Source: Brachionus manjavacas
Lineage: Eukaryota > Rotifera > Eurotatoria > Ploima > Brachionidae
DNA length: 64,000 nucleotides
Reading direction: 5' to 3'
Assembly (NCBI GenBank): GCA_019054805.1
Contig: JAHQIY010000011.1
Span: forward strand, 2,981,001 to 3,045,000
The notes beneath the pieces were generated by a model that was given only the letters and a program-made list of their open reading frames with translations, made no database searches and was not told where the DNA came from. Made by a program: the position numbers and the translations under genes. Shown piece by piece: positions 9,198 through 18,038 of the stretch (position 1 is the stretch's first letter; each line of letters opens with the position of its first letter).

Positions 9198-10247
9198 TTA
9201 CATGCTTTTCTTAAACTCAGTGTAATAAGAAAACAACATTTCCAATGTATTGTTGTTGAACATCTTGGTCAACAATTTCCTGGTAACGATCCATCTATCT
9301 AAAAAATTTGAATGAAATGCATGAAAATCTGTTAGCTGTGAAAATTTATTATCAACCAAATTCATCAAGGTAGATAAACTTTGACTGCGATCAAGCCGAA
9401 TGCCTTGGTATGGTTTTTTGACAAGTTTTGTTTGATTTAAATCAGTCGAATAAATGCCGATCTTTTGGCTTAAAATAATTTGATCTGCATTCCAAGTTGC
9501 ATCTCCTCTCCTGACTTCATTATCTTTTTTTACCCGATTAGTGCTAAAAAAAGACTCCAAAAGATCAATAATTGTCTTGGTTTGTATCTCAAAATCTGAA
9601 CTAAGGTTCATGACACCTTTCCAATGTTTTTTCTTCATTCCAATGTGACCCATTGGAAACATTTTGTAGCTTCGATTTTTATGCACAAAGTTTCCACAAC
9701 ATTCTGAATTCCATGCAGTTATTGCTTCCATGTCCTTGATTTCATAGTACTGTGACCCTATTGGCATCAAATCCGAATCACTTGTCACAACATAGTCCTC
9801 CTCATCTAAAAAATCCAAAGCACCAACAAACAATCTGCAAATCATAGAGGTCATTAGTCCATAGTCTTTTTGAGACCTGATTAATTTGACAGTAGCACCG
9901 AGGTTTTTCAAATACTTGATAGTTTTCACGGCTGGACCATTTTTGTTATTAAAAGTGTTCAAATCACCTTCTTCTGTGCTGACTAGCAAAACAATAGGCT
10001 GAAAGCCTAGTCTTTTCCAAGCCTGGGCTGCAAATGGCAAGTAGAAAAAATAGAATGTGTTTATTCTTTCATCAATGTTTACTGCCATCAAAGCGTATTT
10101 ACTTGGTCGAGCTGATTGCTCAAACTTAAAGATACTCGATGCTAAACGAATACTTATTAAGCTACTTGTTCCACTTCCCAAAAAATAAACAAAAACAAAT
10201 ATTGATAATAAAGTCAGTGATAACAAAGAGACAAAAATTGATCTCAT
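9198..10247 (-). CDS. Type II membrane protein, glycosyltransferase-like
   Basis: The first ATG (10247) gives 349 residues in a single exon; the open frame extends eight codons upstream without a further ATG. A short basic start precedes one hydrophobic segment at about 4-24, which predicts a type II Golgi or ER membrane anchor. The lumenal part has alternating beta-alpha pattern and a VVTSDSDLMPIG segment at about 153-164, whose D157-S-D159 fits the metal- and sugar-nucleotide-binding DxD motif of GT-A glycosyltransferases. Downstream WNADQIILSQ resembles the late catalytic region of such enzymes. I cannot name a family or substrate. It is divergent to the membrane protein at 12105, with 1.86 kb between them. 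Alternative: a glycosyltransferase-fold protein without activity. Confidence 0.7.
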   Translation of the reverse strand: MRSIFVSLLSLTLLSIFVFVYFLGSGTSSLISIRLASSIFKFEQSARPSKYALMAVNIDERINTFYFFYLPFAAQAWKRLGFQPIVLLVSTEEGDLNTFNNKNGPAVKTIKYLKNLGATVKLIRSQKDYGLMTSMICRLFVGALDFLDEEDYVVTSDSDLMPIGSQYYEIKDMEAITAWNSECCGNFVHKNRSYKMFPMGHIGMKKKHWKGVMNLSSDFEIQTKTIIDLLESFFSTNRVKKDNEVRRGDATWNADQIILSQKIGIYSTDLNQTKLVKKPYQGIRLDRSQSLSTLMNLVDNKFSQLTDFHAFHSNFLDRWIVTRKLLTKMFNNNTLEMLFSYYTEFKKSM

Positions 10248-12104
10248 TTTTTTAAATTTTCTAAAAAACACGTTTTAAATAATTAGTTTTAAAATAAAGG
10301 AAGCAAATTGATGACAAATTCATAAAAATTAACTTGGAACATTTAATAATTAAATAAAACTTTGAAGAATTTGGAATTAAAAATTAAAAAAAAAATATCG
10401 AAATATTTTATAGTTTTAAGTTTGCTTAAACATCTTTAAATAATCAATCATATTCTTAATTTTAATTTTCTCGAAAAAAATGTTCCTCGATTAAATCAGA
10501 TATTTTTTTAATCTCAGAAAACTCAATTGTTGGTCATTATATTTTGATTTATTTTTAATTAGATTTTATACGGTTGAATGAAATACAATCAAATAAATTT
10601 TATCGGCCTTCAATTTCTACTTTAATGAATTTTTACTATTTTATGCAATATTTAGAAAGATTTATTTTAAAATTCTATACCTTTTCACAAAAATTAACGA
10701 TGTTTTTATAAATAGTTAATTTTTTAAATTTGATTTTAAAATTTTTTGTTAAAAATTTATTTTTCGAAAAATTTTTTTTTCTGTGTGTTATGGCTGAATT
10801 TTTTCTTTAGTAACAATTAAAATTAATAAATCGAACAAATTATTGCTATTTTCTTTGCTCTTTTTCCCAGAAAATAAACAATAACTAACAGAAAAGTAAT
10901 TAAAATCAAGAAAATGAATTAGTTTTGACCAAATTTGAAATTTGATCAGAACACAATTTTTAGATGAAAAAGGGTAAATTTAAATTGAAAAAATTTTAAA
11001 TCTCAATTAATAACGTTACTCTAGGACTAAAAATTTTTAAGAATAAAAAGTCAATAAATTAAATTAAAAAAAATTGTTTTTATTCTTTTAAAAGTTTTTT
11101 TTTCACTTTAAATAATATCCGAAATTTATTAACATGTCTAATATTAAGCCCGAAAATATTTTTGAAAACAACTTTGAGCTTACTCTCTGAATTACAGAAG
11201 TTTGTCCAATATTAATGTGATTTATTCTTTTGTTTTTTTTTAATTTTAACGCTCTAGAATCTTACTAAAAATAACTTTTTTAATGTATTTCCAAATGAGA
11301 TTAGCAAAGTAAAAAATCAGGCATTGTGAATTTCCATACAAAAATTCCAATACAAATTTTATACTACACAATTTTCTGTTAGTTTTAAAAAGTGAAACAA
11401 TTCAAAAGTAGAGTTTATATTATAACCACTTAATTCAAAATTATTTAAGTAGCGATGATAGAATTTTAGCATTCAAGTGAAATAAATTTTCGGATTTTAA
11501 ATAAAAATTCGAATTAGAATAGAACATAGAGACAAAAAAATAAATCTAAAAATATTGATATTTTATTTTATGATTTTTATTTCTCTGCTAATTAAAATTA
11601 AGTTTTATCTTTTTAATTTATTTGTTTAAGTTTAATTTAAATTAATGAAAAAGAAATTTATTTTTGTAATTTTTGGAAGATTCGTAAGAAAATTCAGAAT
11701 GCCTAGAAATCAGATCCTGCAAAATTTCATTTTTCTATATTAAAAAAATATTTTTTTTCCTTTTTATTATATCATAATGATTATTTAATACTTATTTTTA
11801 CTACAAATATATTTCATTTCTAGTAAAGCAAAAATCTAGTAAAAATAATAATTTTCTCTAGTTGACTTTGAATCAATTTGATGTAATTCTAATTTCGTTT
11901 CTCTTCACTTTGATTGAGATCAAGTGGACGAGGACAATTAGCCCGTGTTCTGTGGGAATTGTTATGTTGAAATGTTTTCGGCTAATTTTTTCTTTAATTT
12001 TTTAAAATAAACAAATTTATTTTATTTTAGAAAATTTAATAAATAGTACTTTTCTAATCTAATTTTAAATTTATTTAGAGCTCATTTTTTTGTATTTTTT
12101 AAAA
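10248..12104. other. Intergenic region between divergent genes
   Basis: AT-rich, no coding signal seen. The stretch 11900-11970 is less AT-rich than its surroundings and may be 5' UTR of the downstream gene. A TTTATTTAG acceptor-like sequence at about 12071-12079, just ahead of the ATG at 12105, could end a 5' UTR intron or be a trans-splice site. Neither can be proved here. Confidence 0.35.
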
Positions 12105-12881
12105 ATGAACAATCGTTTGATAATCTGTTTTGGTGCAATTGTTTTAATTTTCCTAGTTCTAATTTATAAAGAATCAAAGTCTAACTTCCAAAACTTGAAC
12201 AAATTACGAACACATACAATTTTGGAGAGCAATGACATTGATTTAGAACAGCATGCCAATGACGTGGTACTCAAGTACATTAATTTGCCTTACAATTATG
12301 GATATGGAAGCAATTCTATTCCTCTAGTTGTGGCATCACTGATGACCACTGGAGATTTGTTGGAACTTGGCATGGGTAAGTTTTCAACTCCTGTTCTTCA
12401 CAAATTGGCAGTCGATACCAAAAAACAAGTTGTTTCAATCGATACAGACATCAATTGGGTGAACAATTTTGCGCTCTACAACAAAACAATGAATCATAGA
12501 GTTTATTGTTGGCCAAGTTTTGACCAAGTGGAAAAAAAACTTGGCATCGAGGAAAACAAGCTGTGGGGAATTGTGTTGGTTGACCATATCAATGCTACAC
12601 AGCGAGCTTTTGATGCAAAAAAGTATGCCAATCGAGCTGAGATTGTTCTTATTCATGACGCTGAAAAAACAGTCGAACATGGATACAAATATGAAAAGAA
12701 TAAAATCAGGGAACCATTCAAGTTTGTGTGCAAATTCTCGGTATTTTCGCGAAAAGACAAATCAAGTTATGTGTCCACTTTAATGTTGAGTAATCACAAT
12801 GATTTTAAACAGATAGAAAAAATATTTGACCGAATCGACACTGATTATGGACACGTTTCATGTGATTCAGTCAACTACTAG
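12105..12881 (+). CDS. Type II membrane protein, class I methyltransferase-like
   Basis: The first in-frame ATG gives 258 residues in one exon. Residues about 4-21 form a single hydrophobic anchor, so the rest would face the secretory lumen or the cytosol. The core resembles a Rossmann-type SAM-dependent methyltransferase: LLELGMGKFS at 85-94 corresponds to motif I, VVSIDTDI near 109-116 puts an acidic residue at the end of strand 2, and WGIVLVDH near 154-161 plus IVLIHDAE form later strands. No specific family or substrate is recognised, and binding of SAM is not shown. It is divergent to the gene at 9198-10247, which is also a small single-pass membrane protein. Confidence 0.65.
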   Translation: MNNRLIICFGAIVLIFLVLIYKESKSNFQNLNKLRTHTILESNDIDLEQHANDVVLKYINLPYNYGYGSNSIPLVVASLMTTGDLLELGMGKFSTPVLHKLAVDTKKQVVSIDTDINWVNNFALYNKTMNHRVYCWPSFDQVEKKLGIEENKLWGIVLVDHINATQRAFDAKKYANRAEIVLIHDAEKTVEHGYKYEKNKIREPFKFVCKFSVFSRKDKSSYVSTLMLSNHNDFKQIEKIFDRIDTDYGHVSCDSVNY

Positions 12882-13899
12882 TTTTTAATGCGTTGAATTA
12901 GAAAAAAAGATAAAATTCAAATTTGTTTTAAAACTTTTTTTATTTTTATAATTAACAACAGACTGCCTTTTGGCTTATTAAAATTTAAAAAAAATTTCCT
13001 TAATTTTTATTTTTTGATAGGAAAACAAAAATGTTAAAATAAGGAACAAATTAGCCACATGAAGTCATTGCAAATAATTTTAAATTAATTCAGTAAGATG
13101 TTACATTTTTTTAAATACTGCATTTAATGAATAATTGAAAGCCATTTTAAAATTCAAAATTGTCTGCGCATCAGTTTTTGAAGTTGGTACAAATTTGTAA
13201 AAAATTTAAGCAATTTTTTTAATTAAATTAACGCTAAAAAATTGCTTCTACAGAAAAGGCGGAATGGAATATCTTACACACATTTTAAATTTGAATTGGT
13301 GCCATAAACTCGCATTGTGGACTCTAAGAATAAAGCCCGCCCAAATTAAGCATCTTTTTTAGAGTTTTATATAATTTCTGTGTTTAAACAATTAAAATTG
13401 GATTAGGTAGAAAATGCCTTGAATGCGGGTTATTATCGAAATTGATGTCTTGTTCAAAATGAAATATTTTTAATAACGCTGGTTTGGTGATCGCCAAATT
13501 GATGATCACACAAAATGTGATTTAAAAAACAAAAAAAAAAAGCAAAATGAAAATCATTTTTTTTGTGATCAATTTTTATATTTTTTAGATCAAAGGGTTT
13601 ATAAATGTTTTAAAGTTATTATTTAAGTTTTTATTTTTCAATTCACAGATAATATTATCTTATCAAGAAGTTAAAAAGACTAAGTTTAAATGACTGTCAA
13701 AGCTTCAAATTAGAGTGGGTGTTTTTAGCTAATTATTTTCTTCTTTTTCATTTTTTACCATAGTCTTGCATATTGGACACGGGACTGGATTTGCATGTTT
13801 GCTCAATGCCTATGCTACATGTTTTTTGGCTTCTTCCATTTTTTGGCTACATGAGACTTGATAGCTAAGTTAAGTTTTTTTTTTTTTAGTATTAAATTT
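12882..13899. other. Intergenic AT-rich stretch, no gene seen
   Basis: No open frame with recognisable content, RNA gene or clear repeat was found. An imperfect GATCGCCAAATTGATGATCAC palindrome-like run lies near 13488. Confidence 0.5.
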
Positions 13900-14508
13900 A
13901 GTAGTATTTAGTATGAACTCTAGTTACCCTTCTCTAGCCTTCTCTGGATAAGGGTGTCAATATCTTTTCTGAGATCCGGGTTCCAAGCCGATACTAAAAA
14001 CTCCAGATGCGGACGTATGTAGGTGCAATATAATGAGGCCCATAGTTCCACCTCCCTAGACACGAATGTATTTCTTAGCATTCCTAGAAATTGGTTAGCT
14101 TTTGATGCGGCATGAGCTGACTGCGAGATGAACTTGATTAAAGCGTGAGAATGATGCCAAGGTCACGTTCTTCGGTGTTTTGAAGCTTAATGCGTGAGTC
14201 ATCTTTCTTTATTGCGTATATGACCTGGTTTTTGTTATATGCTCATTGCTACCTATATTCATAACCTTAATCTTGCTCTCGTTTGCTACCATCATCCATG
14301 TCCAACATCATTCGGCCACTGCGTCAAAATCAGCTATCTCGGATTCCACAATCGCTTTTATTTTTAGATCGTCGGAAAAAGGCTTGCTAATGTGTTTCAA
14401 TTGACTTGGTAGCTCATTGATGAAGATTGCAAAGAGAATTGGGCCTAACACACTACCCTGAGGTACTCCCGAGGCGACACTTTTCCAATTTGAAACGTAT
14501 GGGCCAAT
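13900..14508 (-). mobile_element. Decayed CR1-like reverse transcriptase fragment
   Basis: Reverse-strand translation across several frames gives SGVPQGSVLGPILF, a degenerate active-site box FSDD instead of FADD, EIADFDAVAE, and LGSNE-type downstream residues, in the right order for a CR1/L2 reverse transcriptase. Stops and frameshifts are frequent, so this is an old copy. LINE A inserted at its upstream side at about 14505. Confidence 0.75.
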
Positions 14509-14550
14509 TTATTTATTTGTACCGAGCTAATGCTCCTTCGAAAAAAAATA
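14505..14550 (-). mobile_element. LINE A 3' terminus
   Basis: The minus strand reads CGAAGGAGCATTAGCTCGGT followed by an AAAT-like tail, the same end as other LINE A copies but with ATTA in the hairpin loop. It belongs with the LINE A tail piece at 15169-15530. A pogo/Tigger remnant lies between the two pieces. Confidence 0.75.
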
Positions 14551-14554
14551 TGTA

Positions 14555-15166
14555 CATTTGTATATTTTGTTACTTGATTAAACCAAAAAATTACAGCTTG
14601 ATCGACGTCATCGTAATATGATAGTTTAATTCGTTTTTTTTCTGGACCGACAAGATTTTTTTCATAATGTTCCATAATTTTGGCTTTAGATTTTAATATA
14701 GTTGAAATTGTAGATGGACTGCAGTTGTAATGTTTCGCCATTTCTGTTGTTGAAATATTTTTTTCATGTTTTTTAATTATTTCAACCTTCGTTTCAAGTG
14801 TAAAAGATTTACGTTTTTTCGGGTCTGTATCGGATGATTTAGACGTAGAGACTTTTGAAACTGATTTTTTATTCATTTTTATTTAATGTATTTTTATTTT
14901 CAAATAATTTTCTTTTTTTTATAGAACTGAAAATTAACAAAAAAGTGTGAAAAAAATTGATTTTTCATTTCGTTATAGGAATTTTTCGTTAATTTTTAAG
15001 AGAAACCTATTTATTTGTTCTTTTGTTTTATTTCGTTGCATCAAAATTTCGTTATATCGAAAATTTTGTGTATAGAATTTAAAATAGTTATTTCCGGTTC
15101 TTAGTTCCCATTTCGTTAATTCAAGGACTTCGTTAAAATGAGGTTCGTTAAACGAAGGTACGACTG
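14555..15166 (-). mobile_element. Pogo/Tigger element remnant
   Basis: The outer end at 15166 has a terminal sequence reading CAGTCGTACCTTCGTTTAAC on the minus strand, followed on the plus strand by TA, the usual target of pogo/Tigger elements. The transposase N-terminus starts at 14876. The other terminus and the DDE domain are missing, so the element is deleted internally or truncated. It separates the 3' UTR of LINE A (15169-15530) from its terminus (14505-14550), so it jumped into that LINE. Confidence 0.75.
14561..14876 (-). pseudogene. Tigger/CENP-B-type transposase N-terminus (truncated)
   Basis: From an ATG at 14876 the frame encodes KRKSFTLETKVEIIKKHEK, TTEMAKHYNCSPSTISTIL and a following helix ending AVIFWFNQ. 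That is the CENP-B N-terminal helix-turn-helix of pogo/Tigger transposases, which binds terminal repeats. The second helix-turn-helix and the DDE catalytic domain are absent. The open frame continues by chance through the LINE A terminus into CR1-derived sequence and stops at 14445, producing a chimeric ORF of 143 codons. Confidence 0.8.
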
Positions 15167-15168
15167 TA

Positions 15169-15530
15169 TTTAAAAAATTCAAAATAAAGTTAAATATGAT
15201 AAAATAAAATAAAAACAAATTAAAAGAAAAAAAAGGATAAATAAGTCTAAGTAATGAAAAGAAAATCAAAAACGATAAGTTAAAAAAGCTTAGGGATAGT
15301 CATGTTTAAATACTATTTAAATATTATTGAATTGATATATATAATTGAATTGATAGTTCAGGAAAAAAAGAAGAAATTGTTAGAGACCAATTTCATAATG
15401 GAGTTGGATATTCGATATATCTTGATTCAAAACCTTCTCTATATTCTTCCCCCAGTATGACGACCAATGGGACAGAATAACTCAATCCTTCCCTGAAAAA
15501 TCTCTCATTTAATTCAAAAAATGCAGAAAT
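15169..15530 (-). mobile_element. LINE A C-terminal coding end and 3' UTR fragment
   Basis: The minus strand encodes ELNERFF, GLSYSVPLV, GFESRYIEYPTPL and LTISSFFPE, matching the final residues of LINE A ORF2 at 29028-29200. The 3' UTR follows to the Tigger end at 15166. The copy is 5'-truncated near 15530. Confidence 0.8.
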
Positions 15531-15877
15531 AATATTTACTTTTTTTATTTTGAACTCACTTTTTTGGAAATTTTTATTAATTATTTAACTATAGGGAACA
15601 AACAAAGTTAATTGTAAAAAGTTGGATTATCAGTCCCCCTTTTTGGATGAATAAGCTGAATTAACGACTTTTAATCTACATATTTTGTCTTTCAAATTAA
15701 TAAATATAAAATCCGCTAAATTTCTTTAGTTGTTAAATTCCAATTTCTTTATCTTGTTTATCTATTAAAACTTAAAGTACCAAACCAGTCATTTGACTTG
15801 TTTAAAAAAAATTTAAATTCTCGAATCTTTTGAACAGATTCTTTAATATTTTTTTTTTCTTTTAAAAAAAACTACTA
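15531..15877. other. Intergenic, no gene seen
   Basis: AT-rich sequence with no recognisable coding or repeat content. Confidence 0.5.
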
Positions 15878-16694
15878 CCGTAATGCCTTGCCCCCTAATG
15901 CATTGCACTTTAAACCAGAATTCTGGATTTTAATGCTTCATTTAACCCACTTTTTTTTCCAGATACGCTGCGACTAAAAATGCTGCAGTTAATGTCAAAA
16001 TTTTGGTATAAATGCCGCATTAAATATGTAAAAAATAATAAAAATATATTTTTCTATTTTTTCAATTGTTTCAAAATTTGAAACACAAAAAATGTTCTTC
16101 GGACATAATGCATGCATGTAAAGTTAAAATTTTGAGTTTTAATGCTTATGAATAAAGCTGCTAATGCTCAGTCAGAAGTCGAAAATGAAAGAAAACAGCA
16201 GCAAATGAAGAACCAACCAGAAAAGGCCGTGGTGGTCGCAAAAAGGGAAGCAAAAATAAAAAAACTCTAGAAAAAGAAGCACGTGAGAGAGAAGCTAGCG
16301 AGAGAAAATAAAAATTTCATTTTTTTTAAAAACAAATAATTTTTATACGGAAAATTTAATGCCATTTTTATATTAAAATACCTTTTATCAAAAGTTTTTT
16401 TTATCAATTTAAATAAAATTTCGTGACGCATTAAAACTCAAAATTTTAACTTTACATGCATGCATTATGTCCGAAGAATATTTTTTGTGTTTCAAATTTT
16501 GAAACAATTGAAAAAATAGAAAAATATATTTTTATTATTTTTTACATATTTAATGCGGCATTTATACCAAAATTTTGACATTAACTGCAGCATTTTTAGT
16601 CGCAGCGTATCTGGAAAAAAAAGTGGGCTAAATGCATGCATTAAAATCCAGAATTCTGAAAATAAATGCGGCATTAGGGGGCAAGGCATTACGG
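15878..16694. mobile_element. 817-bp TA-flanked transposon with about 268-bp inverted repeats
   Basis: The left arm (15878-16146, starting CCGTAATGCCTTGCCCCC) recurs inverted at 16428-16694, and TA flanks both ends (15876-15877 and 16695-16696), as for Tc1/mariner/pogo elements. The arms contain many ATGC-bearing motifs. The 280-bp interior encodes on the plus strand (about 16219-16311) a basic tail RKGRGGRKKGSKNKKTLEKE with an AT-hook-like core and a stop, perhaps the C-terminus of the lost transposase. Non-autonomous. Confidence 0.85.
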
Positions 16695-16696
16695 TA

Positions 16697-17419
16697 CTTA
16701 GCAAGATTCCTTTAGATTTTCTCAAATATTTTGGATTAAAAAATCACTAAAAATGCTTGGTATTTGTTACTAGTGTTAATTATTGATAAAAAAATATTTT
16801 ATAATTAAGTTTATCTCATTTTTTTTTATTTTTTTTTTACATCATTCTCGTCGCGTTTACTGAATAAATAAATAACTTAATTTTAGTTTTTTAGATTTAA
16901 ATTTTTTTAAAATAAATTAGGTAAAAAAGTAGATGATAGTTTTTTTTTGAAATTTTTCTGATACCTTTATTCCTTTATTTTGATTATCAGACACTCACCA
17001 TTAGAAGTTTATTTTATTTATATTTTTTCATCTATTAAAATATATTTTTAGTTGATATGTTTGTTTCAATATGTTTGTTTAACCTCTAGAAAATTTTAAT
17101 TTATTTTTTCAAAACATTACTTGCTAAAAAAATTATAAATTGATTTACTAAATTAAATTTAATAGTATCTTATAAAATAAGATGAAAAATAAAAAATAAT
17201 TTCTACATTGTTGTTTAATCAAAGTATTTTAATAATTATGAATCGATGTCATATCAATTTTTACTTGTGATTTCACTTTGAAGCGATTGTACAATTATTC
17301 ATCAAGGCACATCACTCTTTGTCATCAAAGTGACTTCGACATCATTCCAAAATTTTGTTAATTTGGAAGAAAATGATTCTGGAAAAAGGACAATCAGAGA
17401 GCTTCAAAATATGTAAAGG
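16697..17419. other. Intergenic AT-rich stretch
   Basis: No gene seen. Sequence from about 17270 is less AT-rich and may be degraded upstream part of the reverse transcriptase fragment that begins clearly at 17420. Confidence 0.45.
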
Positions 17420-17571
17420 GTCAGGCAAGGGTGCATCCTCTCTAAGACACTATTCCTAATTCTGATTGACCAAGTCATGAGGAAAACAATTGCCAGTCAA
17501 AGGGGTATACAATAGAGATATACAACAAAGCTTGAAGATTTAGACATTGCGGGTGATCTGGGGCTACTTAA
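17420..17571 (+). mobile_element. Reverse transcriptase fragment of another LINE
   Basis: The frame reads VRQGCILSKTLFLILIDQVM, then RGIQ, an in-frame stop, RYTTKLEDLDIAGDLGLL. This matches the conserved VRQGC-LSP and LEDLDFADD boxes of RTE/craniate-like LINE reverse transcriptases, with the FADD box mutated to IAGD. It is a short dead fragment and differs from LINE A and the CR1-like copies. The scrap at 42243-42300 may be of the same type. Confidence 0.7.
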
Positions 17572-18038
17572 ACAATATTTTTGTAAAAATACGTAAATAA
17601 GTAGCAGCAAATGTAAAAAAAAAGTTATTAAATATTGATTAATTAATAAAAATAATTATGTTTTAATGAAATTCAAAATTTTTATTTAATTTTTTTGCAA
17701 GAATTTGCCAAAATTTACCTTGTAAAAAAGTAAGACTTGACTCAAATTTACGAAAAATTAGATTATTAATTTTTTTAACGTAATTTTACGTTTTGTAAAA
17801 TTGCTTGGTTAATTTTTCGTAAATAAATGATAATTTAGATAAATTTTAGTAAAATATTTGAAAATACTAAATTTAATTAAAAATCGATTTCTGATCAAAA
17901 TCCAATTAATGCATTCGAATAATAATACATCTCATCATCAAACACAATTGTTAATTTTGTTTAACTGAATTAAGAGAAAAATAATCTAAAAATTTTAATA
18001 TTTTATTAAAAATCAATATCATTTTAAAATGATAAAAA

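Noticed and set aside
14973..15269. 98-codon minus-strand frame
   Set aside because: It translates the Tigger terminal region and LINE A 3' UTR; the protein has no recognisable content.
16492..16750. Two overlapping frames of 77 and 65 codons
   Set aside because: Both lie in the right inverted repeat of the 817-bp transposon, and the same sequence occurs inverted in the left arm.
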